From Owenweeksia sp. (GTDB lineage Bacteria; Bacteroidota; Bacteroidia; Flavobacteriales; Schleiferiaceae), in assembly GCA_028277105.1 (NCBI GenBank), contig JANQHO010000169.1:1-64000 (forward strand): DNA of 64,000 nt, read 5' to 3'. Positions 1-7,019 of the stretch are shown here, one piece after another (positions within the stretch are counted from its first letter, which is position 1; every line of letters starts with the position of its first letter). The notes beneath the pieces were generated by a model. That model was given only the letters and a program-made list of their open reading frames with translations, did not search any database and was not told where the DNA came from. The position numbers and the translations under genes were made by a program.

Positions 1-19
1 GGCCAGCTAAATTCCCCTG

Positions 20-214
20 GTGATTTTTGTCCTGAAATTAATTTACATTCTTCGCTCATTGGTTACTCTTTGGTGTAAACCTATTTTAGGACAAGACAAG
101 TCGGAGAAGACCCTTTGGACGGTTCTAAGCATTTTTTTCCCTGTTGCCCTGATTGTTTTTGTCTGGAAAGTAGCTCCAACTGTGAGACCAGAGGCGCAGG
201 CGCAGCGATCATGA
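20..214 (+). CDS. Short two-helix membrane ORF, possible 3' remnant of an immunity gene
   Basis: The 64-codon frame opens with GTG and has two hydrophobic stretches, at about residues 2-18 and 32-49, separated by a charged loop with KPILGQDKSEK. It ends at a TGA inside the repeated sequence that begins the next RHS core. I do not recognise the family. Because it sits just before an RHS module, where the immunity gene of the previous module would lie, it may be the end of a membrane immunity protein or a recombination remnant. A chance reading frame is also possible, as the only start is GTG and a stop codon lies directly upstream. Confidence 0.25.
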   Translation: MIFVLKLIYILRSLVTLWCKPILGQDKSEKTLWTVLSIFFPVALIVFVWKVAPTVRPEAQAQRS

Positions 215-297
215 AAGATTGTATCTTAAAATAGGAATGAATAAGAACGGCAGTGTGACAACCACCCGGGATTACTACCCCTACGGCAAGCCCTTAC
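203..297 (+). repeat. RHS core entry repeat, copy 1
   Basis: This stretch is nearly identical to 3572-3665. It begins with GCAGCGATCAT and AAAGATTGTATCTT, runs through GGAATGAATAAGAACGGCAG, and continues into the codons for YYPYGKP. Both copies start at the same point of the RHS core, and the sequence upstream differs. The left end is therefore a recombination or deletion boundary, as expected for displaced Rhs tips. Confidence 0.75.
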
Positions 298-1160
298 CTT
301 CCCGTTTCTTTTCTTCTTCTTACGAAGACAGGCGTTTTCAGTTTACCGGTCATGAACATGATGAAGAACCGACCGGAGGGAGCTCGCGAACACCACAAAA
401 AAAATTAAGAAGAGGTGAGCAAAATGGGCATGATTATCATGGGGCTCGCTACTACAATAGAGACATTGGGCGTTATCTTGGCGTAGATCCCATGAGTGAC
501 CAAAGAAGTTGGTTAACCCCTTACAACTATGTTCAAAACAATCCACTGAATAGAGTTGACCCAACAGGATTGTTGGATGATTGGGTAGAAAGTGCAGATG
601 AAGAAGGAAATACAACCATTGTTTGGGATGAGGATGTAACCAGTGCAGATGATGAAGATTTACAAGAAGGGGATGAATACCTCGGTAAAGCAGTTGTAGT
701 TTTTGAAGGAAGTGCAGATGAGAAGCTTGGAAAAGACGGAACTTTAACAGGTGAGGGAGCTAAACCAGCTAAAGTCACAATCTATGGGCCCGGAGGCAAA
801 AATGATGTTAAAATCTATGATGGACTTACTGTTTCTTCAGATCCCAATAAGTACTCTATGATTGAAGAAGGAGATTACGAAGGTAGGCATCAACAAATGG
901 CAACAAGTCCTTATGGAAAAGGCTCACTGACATATAGAATACATAATTTAGATGGGTCGACTCGAATTAAACCAGAAGGAGGAATAAATAAAGTCAATGG
1001 TAAAGATTATATGGAAGGAATATTCTTTCATCGAACCAATTGGAGTGGAAAAGCAACCCATAGTTCTGAGGGCTGTTTAAATGTTTGTGGAACACAATGG
1101 AGAAACGTTGAAAAACAATTAGGTAAAATACAATCATTTAGAATAAGAGTGGTAAGATGA
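237..1160 (+). CDS. Orphan RHS-core protein with L,D-transpeptidase-like toxin tip
   Basis: Numbering here counts from the TTG at 219; the ATG at 237 is chosen because the sister module at 3605 starts at the same place. Residues 8-120 are the end of an RHS core (YYPYGKP, FTGHEHDEE, HDYHGARYYNRDIGRYLGVD, NNPLNRVDPTG). Only the last part of a core is present, so this is a truncated tip donor rather than a full shell protein. After DPTGLLD the sequence changes to an A+T-rich variable tip of about 190 residues. The tip ends with H271, S283, G285 and C286 in HRTNWSGKATHSSEGCLNV, which resembles the YkuD catalytic pattern (H, about 15 residues, then SxGC). I infer a peptidoglycan-acting toxin. An insertion of 18 net residues splits the core (about 368-424). 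The stop overlaps the next start as ATGA. Confidence 0.7.
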   Translation: MNKNGSVTTTRDYYPYGKPLPSRFFSSSYEDRRFQFTGHEHDEEPTGGSSRTPQKKLRRGEQNGHDYHGARYYNRDIGRYLGVDPMSDQRSWLTPYNYVQNNPLNRVDPTGLLDDWVESADEEGNTTIVWDEDVTSADDEDLQEGDEYLGKAVVVFEGSADEKLGKDGTLTGEGAKPAKVTIYGPGGKNDVKIYDGLTVSSDPNKYSMIEEGDYEGRHQQMATSPYGKGSLTYRIHNLDGSTRIKPEGGINKVNGKDYMEGIFFHRTNWSGKATHSSEGCLNVCGTQWRNVEKQLGKIQSFRIRVVR

Positions 1161-1654
1161 AAACAATAATCCTTCTAATGTCAATTATCATATCAAGTTG
1201 TAATATTTCACAAGATCATTGTTCTGAAGCAAATGTCAGGGGTTTTACTCACGCAAACAATCAATTACTCATTATTTATAAAAATACTAAAGGCGATATA
1301 GTAGATAAAATAGGCCCAGATGAAGAAGCCGGTTATATTGTACAAATAGTAGGCGTAAGAAAAGATCATTTTAAAATACATATAGTCGATTTAGAAATGG
1401 AAAATTTATGGGTGGAGAAAGGAACAATAAGCCTGAATACCCGTAATTATGACATTGAAAAGATTCCTTTATACAGAGAGGCAGATAAATCATCTGATAC
1501 AGTTGGTCATATTGTTATAGAACAAACTGTTAAAATTTTGGATGTGTGTGAGGAGTGGGCTTATATAGAAGGGAAAGGCAAAAACGGAGAGATTATAAAA
1601 GGCTGGCTAGAACCTGATATGCAGTGTGGAAATCCATATACCACTTGTCCTTAA
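1157..1654 (+). CDS. Lipoprotein with SH3b-like region, predicted immunity protein for the LDT-like tip
   Basis: The gene starts inside the stop codon of the RHS tip gene (ATGA), so the two are translated together. The 165-residue product opens with MKTIILLMSIIISSC, a signal peptide with lipobox and Cys15, which puts it in the periplasm on a membrane anchor. Residues of about 92-152 look like a bacterial SH3 domain (IPLYREADKSSDTVGHI, then WAYIEGKGKNGEIIKGWLEP). SH3b folds often bind peptidoglycan. Place, size and export suggest the immunity protein of the upstream toxin; that role is inferred from context, not from a recognised immunity family. Confidence 0.6.
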   Translation: MKTIILLMSIIISSCNISQDHCSEANVRGFTHANNQLLIIYKNTKGDIVDKIGPDEEAGYIVQIVGVRKDHFKIHIVDLEMENLWVEKGTISLNTRNYDIEKIPLYREADKSSDTVGHIVIEQTVKILDVCEEWAYIEGKGKNGEIIKGWLEPDMQCGNPYTTCP

Positions 1655-1815
1655 CTGTGGCAAAGCTGATCGCGAACGTTTGTAACGGGTGCGTTGTGAA
1701 GTTAGGTGAAATATTTTAGGAACTCAATAGTGCTGTAAATGAAATTATTAACGAATGGATATGAAAAGGTTTGTATAACGGTGCAAGCCTTTTTACTTTA
1801 AATATTTAATACGGA

Positions 1816-3108
1816 ATGTCATTTTTAGTAGGCACAAGTTACAAACTCGCGCCAGCGAGGGTACCCAGCTACACCTACAACGGCAACGGCAGCCTGCTGT
1901 CTGACCCCAAAAACCTCATTAGCGATATTGTGTACGACCACTACAGCGGCCAGCCCTTGCGCAAGCAGGAATTTTTTGAGGTAGCTACCGATTACCGCTA
2001 CAATAGCGCAGGAAGGGGTACCTTTAAGCAAACCAGCAGCATGAGCTACCACTACCTGGGCGATATCGTGATTACCGATGGCAACGGGCTGCCGCTGCGC
2101 TTTAATATAGCAGACGGTTTTGCCACCCTGGACGGCAGCGGTAAGCTGGAAAAGCATTACCAACTCACCGATTGGCTGGGCACGCCCCGTTTAGGTATAG
2201 ACGAGCAGGGAAGTGTTACGGATACCAAAGACTATTATCCTTTTGGTAAACCCATGCCGGGCCGTTTCTTTTCTTCCAGTTACGAGGATAGAAGGTTCCA
2301 GTTCACGGGCCATGAGCACGATGAGGAGAATAACCACGATTACCATGGGGCGCGTTATTACCAGAGGGATATTGCCCGTTATTTAACTGTTGATCCCATG
2401 AGCGATCAAAGAAGTTGGTTAACTCCCTATAATTATGTGCAGAACAATCCTTTAAACAGGGTTGATCCTACGGGAATGCTGGATCATGGTTATGAGGTTG
2501 ACCTGGACAATAAAACTGTTAAAAAAGTTAGTGATAAAGGAGGAGAAGAAACACATTATTTTGATCTTGTCAAGAAAAGTGAAAGTAAGGAAGTAGTTTC
2601 TTCTTACGAACTTGATGCTAATGAATTTGGCTTGGTGCCATTTCCGGAATCAGGGGAAAACTGGGGAAGGTACGGCAGCAGGGATGCAGGAGGAGATAAC
2701 TGGGTGAGCCCTAAAACAGCCGGTGCTTTTTTTGGATTGTTAGCTGACTGGAAAGATGACCCTCTAACCAGTGAGGTATACTTTGATGATATATCACCTC
2801 GGGACGGAAAAACTTATATAGGTCATGCTACACATAGAACAGGTGACGACATAGATATTAGATATTTCGGAGCAGGTGACGGTCCTAACACTAATGGAGG
2901 TTCGGCCGATTGCTCGACTTGTTGGAATACAATTTCAGGGCAAGGAAGTAATGCAAGTGATGTGCTATATTACTCTACCTACAATTTTCTTAGTATAGCA
3001 GACAAGTGGGGCTTTAACCAAAACTATGCCTATCCTAGTGGATTTTCATTCACAGAAGATAAAGCGCATTTCATACATAGACATCATTTACACATTGGAA
3101 GAAGATGA
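1816..3108 (+). CDS. Orphan RHS-core protein with M74/LAS zinc peptidase-like toxin tip
   Basis: The 430-residue product has the longest core in the array: residues 19-222 include YD-type repeats (YTYNGNGSLLSDPKN, YHYLGDIVITDGNGLPLRF), LTDWLGTPR, DYYPFGKP, HDYHGARYY and the closing NNPLNRVDPTGMLD. No shell N-terminus or secretion domain is present, so this is again a 5'-truncated module. The tip of about 205 residues carries H340RTGDDID347 and a closing HRHHLHI. This fits the HxxxxxxD and HxH zinc ligands of LAS peptidases such as the murein endopeptidase MepA (M74) or M15. I infer peptide cross-link cleavage as the toxic activity. The core is G+C-rich (33 of 60 bases at 1861-1920), unlike the tip. 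The stop overlaps the next start as ATGA. Confidence 0.7.
   Translation: MSFLVGTSYKLAPARVPSYTYNGNGSLLSDPKNLISDIVYDHYSGQPLRKQEFFEVATDYRYNSAGRGTFKQTSSMSYHYLGDIVITDGNGLPLRFNIADGFATLDGSGKLEKHYQLTDWLGTPRLGIDEQGSVTDTKDYYPFGKPMPGRFFSSSYEDRRFQFTGHEHDEENNHDYHGARYYQRDIARYLTVDPMSDQRSWLTPYNYVQNNPLNRVDPTGMLDHGYEVDLDNKTVKKVSDKGGEETHYFDLVKKSESKEVVSSYELDANEFGLVPFPESGENWGRYGSRDAGGDNWVSPKTAGAFFGLLADWKDDPLTSEVYFDDISPRDGKTYIGHATHRTGDDIDIRYFGAGDGPNTNGGSADCSTCWNTISGQGSNASDVLYYSTYNFLSIADKWGFNQNYAYPSGFSFTEDKAHFIHRHHLHIGRR
2086..2210 (+). repeat. RHS core repeat shared with 5271-5395
   Basis: This part of the core encodes GLPLRFNIADGFATLDGSG and the following KLEKHYQLTDWLGTPR. It is repeated with few changes at 5271-5395, where it is no longer part of a working core. 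The pair provides homology for recombination between modules. Confidence 0.75.
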
Positions 3109-3566
3109 GAAAGTTATTGATAGTAAGTATTTTAATTTTGATGGGGACAAGTGCAAGACTAAATGCCCAATTAACTCTATCCTATAAAACCATTTATGGT
3201 GAGAAGGTCGTATTGGAAGAAGAATCTTATTACGATATTGAAAGTAAACCTATGATTTATGAAGTCAAAGATGATAATAAACAAGAAGGGATGATTTACT
3301 TAGTTGAATTATACAGGCTATTAAGTAAGTATGATGAGCCTGAAGATTTGGAAATGCACTTTTACAGATCTTTTTCCATTATTCCCTCAAAAGACGATCT
3401 TGATATTCCTCTGGAAGGAATTTTCCATGACTTTAATTCGTCTTTTTTTGTACCTCAAGGATTTGTTATAAAGGTATGTAAAGTAAGAAAAGAAAGATAT
3501 CTAAGTCTTAGGCAACGGTCATCTTGTGAAGAGAATGTTAAATATACTATTCTTTCAGGAGATTAG
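3105..3566 (+). CDS. Exported protein, predicted immunity protein for the M74-like tip
   Basis: The start codon overlaps the stop of the upstream RHS tip gene (ATGA). The 153-residue product begins MRKLLIVSILILMGTSARLNAQ, a clear signal peptide with cleavage near residue 22, and shows no other membrane segment, so it should be a soluble periplasmic protein. I recognise no domain. The body is acidic and A+T-rich (20 of 60 bases G+C at 3301-3360), as is usual for imported tip/immunity pairs. The immunity role is inferred from position, size and export to the place where a murein peptidase would act. Confidence 0.55.
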   Translation: MRKLLIVSILILMGTSARLNAQLTLSYKTIYGEKVVLEEESYYDIESKPMIYEVKDDNKQEGMIYLVELYRLLSKYDEPEDLEMHFYRSFSIIPSKDDLDIPLEGIFHDFNSSFFVPQGFVIKVCKVRKERYLSLRQRSSCEENVKYTILSGD

Positions 3567-3571
3567 GGAAG

Positions 3572-3665
3572 CAGCGATCATAAAAGATTGTATCTTGAAT
3601 AGGAATGAATAAGAACGGCAGTGTGACAATCACCCGGGATTACTACCCCTACGGCAAACCATTGC
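3572..3665 (+). repeat. RHS core entry repeat, copy 2
   Basis: Close copy of 203-297, including the segment before the start codon. In this copy the frame before the ATG is closed by TAG, so the upstream part cannot be read into the core. This supports the ATG at 3605 as the start. Confidence 0.75.
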
Positions 3666-4576
3666 CAGGCCGCTTTTTTTCGTCCAGCTATGAAGATAGA
3701 AGGTACCAGTTCACGGGACACGAATATGATGAGGAGAATAATCATGACTACCACGGGGCACGTTATTACAATAGAGATATAGGGCGTTATCTCAGCGTGG
3801 ACCCTTTAAGCAGCGTTGCTCCCGGCTGGACACCTTACCGTTATGCTTATAACAATCCTTTGCGTTACATTGATCCTACCGGGATGTTGGAAGGGGATTA
3901 TTATGATAAGGAAGGAAATTGGTTAGGAAATGATGGAATAGACGATGATAAAGTTTATGTAGTTAAAGGCGAAGATAAATTCAATATCAAAGACTTTGAG
4001 GAAGGAGGTAAATACCATAACAATCAAAGTGCCTACAACGAGAATAACGGTGATGGCTTTTCTGTGAATTATGTAGGAGATGTTACAGGAGTTAGTATGA
4101 CTTTCACAGGAAGTGCAAACTCAGGAAACTCTAAACAAGCAGATGGTCAGTTAAATGTTATTCACTCAGTAAGTAATGGAAAAGATTATACGAGAGCTAG
4201 TTTTAGTGCTGTAGGCGGACCATGGGGTAACGGTTCTCCAGAAAATGGCGATTATTTAGTAAATACTTTATTAGACAGAGGTCCGAATGGGTGGTACAAT
4301 AAAGGAATGACTAAAGATGGAGTTGGTTTTAGTTTGAATCTTAATCCTCAATTTAAAACTGGACGTACTGACCTTAGAATACATCCAGATGGTGGTGATT
4401 GGTTTGGCACACAGGGCTGTATAGGCTTGACTTGTGGTAAAGGTGGGTTAATAGAGTTTAGAGGGTTGATGCAAAGTATTTTGTCCAATCAGAGTAATAT
4501 TCTTCTGAATATAAATATCTTAAACAACCCAAACAACAATGGTTATAACAAAAAAGTTAAGTCTAATGGTGAATAA
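3605..4576 (+). CDS. Orphan RHS-core protein with DUF2778-like L,D-transpeptidase toxin tip
   Basis: Residues 1-95 of 323 are an RHS core end (DYYPYGKPLPGRFFSSSYED, HDYHGARYYNRDIGRYLSVD, then YAYNNPLRYIDPTGML). Its last segment (LSSVAPGWTPYRYAYNNPL) differs from the other two modules, so it may come from a different full-length parent. The tip has FTGSANSGN near its start, then GDYLV, and ends with H260 and C272 in RIHPDGGDWFGTQGCIGL. This order matches the DUF2778/Tlde1 kind of L,D-transpeptidase-like effector, which alters or cuts peptidoglycan cross-links. The family is assigned by motif only. The next gene starts at 4566 or 4578, overlapping or touching this stop. Confidence 0.7.
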   Translation: MNKNGSVTITRDYYPYGKPLPGRFFSSSYEDRRYQFTGHEYDEENNHDYHGARYYNRDIGRYLSVDPLSSVAPGWTPYRYAYNNPLRYIDPTGMLEGDYYDKEGNWLGNDGIDDDKVYVVKGEDKFNIKDFEEGGKYHNNQSAYNENNGDGFSVNYVGDVTGVSMTFTGSANSGNSKQADGQLNVIHSVSNGKDYTRASFSAVGGPWGNGSPENGDYLVNTLLDRGPNGWYNKGMTKDGVGFSLNLNPQFKTGRTDLRIHPDGGDWFGTQGCIGLTCGKGGLIEFRGLMQSILSNQSNILLNINILNNPNNNGYNKKVKSNGE

Positions 4577-5195
4577 TATGTTTTTGAAGTTAATGCTTTT
4601 GCTTTGCTTGTTAATCTTTATCTCCTGCGATGGAGTACAAACAAAAGAGGTAAATGAAATAGGTGCTTTAGAGAAGCAAGATGAATTTATTGAGTCTGTT
4701 CAAGAGGTTAAGTTTTTGCCTGATAGTACAGTAAACCAGATATTGATTTTAAATCATGTAGAATCAGCTGTAAGGTTTTATTCTAATATTTCTTCCGAAG
4801 AATATATCAACTATTTAAGAGAAAGTCCTGTTTTAGGATTTTGCAATAAAGGGAAGGATGAATATTTGTTGTTGTATCAATATGAAGGAGGAGTCAAGAA
4901 TGGATTTAGTTGTTTTGAAATTGGTAATATCAATGACTTAGGGAAAGGAGTTACAGCTCTAGATTATGAAAGTTTTAAAACTGAAAGTGGACTTATGTTG
5001 GGTATGTCTCTTGAAGAGTTGGTGGATATAAAAGGAAAGCCTTATAATCAGAATGGTGACAAAGTTATTTATCAATTAACAGACTATCCTAACTCCAGTT
5101 TTTTAAAGAGGTACAATATGCCAGCGTATTTTTTAGAGTGTACATTGAAGGATGACAGAGTTATTAGAATAAAATATGGGTTTAATTACCCATAA
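4566..5195 (+). CDS. Lipoprotein, predicted immunity protein for the DUF2778-like tip
   Basis: The frame is open from 4539, but the signal peptide only makes sense from the ATG at 4566 or 4578 (MFLKLMLLLCLLIFISC), which gives a lipobox ending in Cys. The mature part of about 190 residues is acidic and has no motif I recognise. A start at 4566 overlaps the stop of the toxin gene; a start at 4578 follows it directly. Placement, anchoring on the periplasmic side and A+T-rich composition all fit an immunity protein for the upstream peptidoglycan-directed tip. This is inference from context. Confidence 0.55.
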   Translation: MVNNMFLKLMLLLCLLIFISCDGVQTKEVNEIGALEKQDEFIESVQEVKFLPDSTVNQILILNHVESAVRFYSNISSEEYINYLRESPVLGFCNKGKDEYLLLYQYEGGVKNGFSCFEIGNINDLGKGVTALDYESFKTESGLMLGMSLEELVDIKGKPYNQNGDKVIYQLTDYPNSSFLKRYNMPAYFLECTLKDDRVIRIKYGFNYP

Positions 5196-5243
5196 TCGTA
5201 AACGGGTAACGGTAGTATATCAGATTAGGAGTTCTTGTAAATA

Positions 5244-5456
5244 TTGGTTTTAATTGTTTGGAAATCCAGCGGGCTGCCGCTGCGCTTTAATATAGCAGAC
5301 GGCTTTGCCACCCTGGACGGCAGCGGCAAGCTGGAAAAACACTACCAGCTCACCGATTGGTTAGGCACTCCACGAGTAGACATGGACGGACAAGGTACAA
5401 TGACTACTAGGATCGGAAGTCAAAGTTGGGTAACTTCAACCCCATATTTGAAATGA
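5244..5456 (+). pseudogene. RHS core fragment with its tip deleted
   Basis: The only starts are unlikely (TTG at 5244), and the readable part is a core scrap, GLPLRFNIADGFATLDGSG to LTDWLGTPR, followed by RVDMDGQGTMTTRIGSQSWV and the short end TSTPYLK. No tyrosine/glycine-rich core end, DPTG junction or tip follows. The frame nevertheless stops in an ATGA overlap with the next gene, as in the intact modules. This suggests that a deletion joined the core directly to the last codons of a lost tip gene. The SQSWVTSTPY segment may also echo the RSWLTPY of the core. Confidence 0.6.
5271..5395 (+). repeat. RHS core repeat shared with 2086-2210
   Basis: Diverged copy of the core segment at 2086-2210, starting GGGCTGCCGCTGCGC. 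Similarity begins abruptly after AAATCCAGC, marking the left edge of the inserted fragment, and fades after GACGGACAAGG. Confidence 0.7.
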
Positions 5457-6094
5457 AACAAATTCTGATCATAATATTGACACTTTTTACTGCTGTCTCA
5501 TTTGGACAGAATATTTGTTCTTGTGACTCAAGTGAATACCAAAATCATTCAGTCAATTGTGATATTGACACATTGAGAACAGGAGACCTTTTGTACTATC
5601 AACACAACTGCGATTCAATTTGGTTGACACTTGAAAAGGGAAATAAAAAAATGATTTTGTTCTCTACCGAACCAGACTTGCACCAGTATCACTATCGTCT
5701 TGACCCTCAACTTGTGAATGAATTTGAGAATTATTTACTATTCCGATACGGCTGCCCTGCAAATGGGCCTTGTAGCCATTTCGCTGTTGACAAGAAAACA
5801 GGGAAAACGACAATGAAATTCTACGAATTGATTTTCAAAGGCCAAGATTCTGAAACCAATTTTGTTGTTGGACTAGATTATATGAAAATCAAAATTTTTA
5901 ATCTCAAGACCAACGAAATTGACTCAATACCATTCAACAGTGATAGACTGACAAGCATTATCCCAGAATATCAATTTGACGAAGGAAAAATTAAGGATGG
6001 AATCTTGTATTTACCGTATTCCTTTCGAGATAAAGAAACAGACAAATTGAAAGACAAAATAGTAAGAATTGAAATAAAAAAATACAACCGCTAA
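5453..6094 (+). CDS. Exported protein, orphan immunity candidate without a toxin
   Basis: The ATG at 5453 overlaps the stop of the RHS fragment (ATGA) and gives a good signal peptide, MKQILIIILTLFTAVSFGQ, followed by a Cys-rich start (NICSCDSS). The product has 213 residues with no further membrane segment and no domain I recognise. In the three intact modules this slot holds the predicted immunity gene. Here the toxin is gone and the immunity gene survives, a common outcome because losing immunity is costly while losing a toxin is not. The function is inferred from position. Confidence 0.5.
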   Translation: MKQILIIILTLFTAVSFGQNICSCDSSEYQNHSVNCDIDTLRTGDLLYYQHNCDSIWLTLEKGNKKMILFSTEPDLHQYHYRLDPQLVNEFENYLLFRYGCPANGPCSHFAVDKKTGKTTMKFYELIFKGQDSETNFVVGLDYMKIKIFNLKTNEIDSIPFNSDRLTSIIPEYQFDEGKIKDGILYLPYSFRDKETDKLKDKIVRIEIKKYNR

Positions 6095-6155
6095 CAATGG
6101 CTATAAAATATAGGACAGTCGGTTGTGGACTTCCCCAAAAATAGTACTGTTAGGC
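6089..6155 (+). other. attC-like inverted arms after the orphan immunity gene (weak)
   Basis: CGCTAAC, which contains the stop codon of the upstream gene, faces GTTAGGC 54 bases on; CTAACA and TGTTAG are complementary. Integron attC sites have such outer arms (RYYYAAC and GTTRRRY) and often lie across the stop codon of a cassette gene. The right arm fits the consensus, the left arm does not, and I could not confirm inner arms. Confidence 0.25.
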
Positions 6156-6217
6156 ATTCGGCCAGAAGATTGAGCTTGAAAACAATTTAAACGTTAACCC
6201 CACGGGACAGTTTACTA

Positions 6218-6718
6218 CTAAAATTCCCGGGGCGGAGGCGGTCTTCTATCGTGCGGATGGGGAGGCCGTTTGCCTGGCGGTGCGTGCATAATCTTCAGCA
6301 TTTCCCGTAATACCCGGTCGAATGTTTCTTTTTGTTCAGCCTGGCATAGCTCTCTTACCGCCTTAAAATGTTTGAGGTTGGCCTTTTCTATTTTTTTCAG
6401 CACAGCATTATAATCCGGTGAACGGCCAGCCGTACTATCCAGTACTCCGGCAACGATCACCTGATCCTGCATTTTTTTCAGCCTTCGTTGCAGCGGCTCT
6501 ATTTCCTTCCGGTGCTGCTGAATGAGTTGGAAGTATTCCTCTGTTTGCTTTTCGTCAAAACCGACTTTGTCAATCAGGAAGCCGGCCGGTGACTGGGCTC
6601 CCGGAGGTGGCAAAGGCCGGGGAGCAGAACGTTCACTTATCAGAAGTACCCCCAGGCTTACCACATTGAGCAGCATGAGAATAATTATTACGAGGTAAAG
6701 AGTACGGTTTGTTTTCAT
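6218..6718 (-). CDS. Spy/CpxP-like periplasmic protein with a membrane anchor
   Basis: The 166-residue product has one N-terminal membrane helix (about residues 7-27), a helical middle (GFDEKQTEEYFQLIQQHRKE, then the LKKIEKANLKHF region) and a proline- and histidine-rich tail (PPGKRPPHPHDRRPPPP). Helical proteins of this build belong to the Spy/CpxP or 'heavy-metal resistance' group, which sense or buffer envelope stress. It lies one base after the small membrane gene and behind an ECF sigma gene, all on the same strand. A role as output or regulator of that sigma factor is likely but inferred. The His-rich tail could bind metal. Confidence 0.6.
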   Translation of the reverse strand: MKTNRTLYLVIIILMLLNVVSLGVLLISERSAPRPLPPPGAQSPAGFLIDKVGFDEKQTEEYFQLIQQHRKEIEPLQRRLKKMQDQVIVAGVLDSTAGRSPDYNAVLKKIEKANLKHFKAVRELCQAEQKETFDRVLREMLKIMHAPPGKRPPHPHDRRPPPPREF

Positions 6719-6719
6719 A

Positions 6720-6980
6720 TCAATAGCTTATGGAGTATCCGGCAGAGGAATATTGCCAGCTGTTTTCTTCGGCACTATTATTATTAAAACTAGCCCAGGC
6801 CCATAAGTTGAGCGCGATCAGAATGGTCAGTCCGGCTGCTATGCGCAGCAGCATGATGTTATCCGGTTTTTGTGCCGCTCTTTTTGACTGAATTTTTTCA
6901 AAAAGATCGTCCGGTGCTTTTGCCCGGCCTATCCTGCTTTGCAGCTTTTCAAGATCTTCCAGCGTATATTTTTGTTTCAT
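6720..6980 (-). CDS. Small single-pass membrane protein, possible anti-sigma factor
   Basis: The product has 86 residues: a charged, cytoplasmic-looking N-terminus (YTLEDLEKLQSRIGRAKAPD), one membrane helix at about 43-64 (MLLRIAAGLTILIALNLWAWA) and a short outer tail. Size, topology and position right after an ECF sigma gene are typical of short anti-sigma factors in Bacteroidota. The usual zinc-binding HxxxCxxC motif is absent, so the call rests on context. It is followed after one base by the Spy-like gene. Confidence 0.5.
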   Translation of the reverse strand: MKQKYTLEDLEKLQSRIGRAKAPDDLFEKIQSKRAAQKPDNIMLLRIAAGLTILIALNLWAWASFNNNSAEENSWQYSSAGYSISY

Positions 6981-7019
6981 GTCACCCTATTAGTCGTTAT
7001 CTGTTTCAAAAATCTTCGT

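Noticed and set aside
343-778. Long open frames on the minus strand across the first RHS module
   Set aside because: They lie opposite a clear RHS core and tip, have low-complexity Ser-rich or His-rich translations and no family match; they are shadows.
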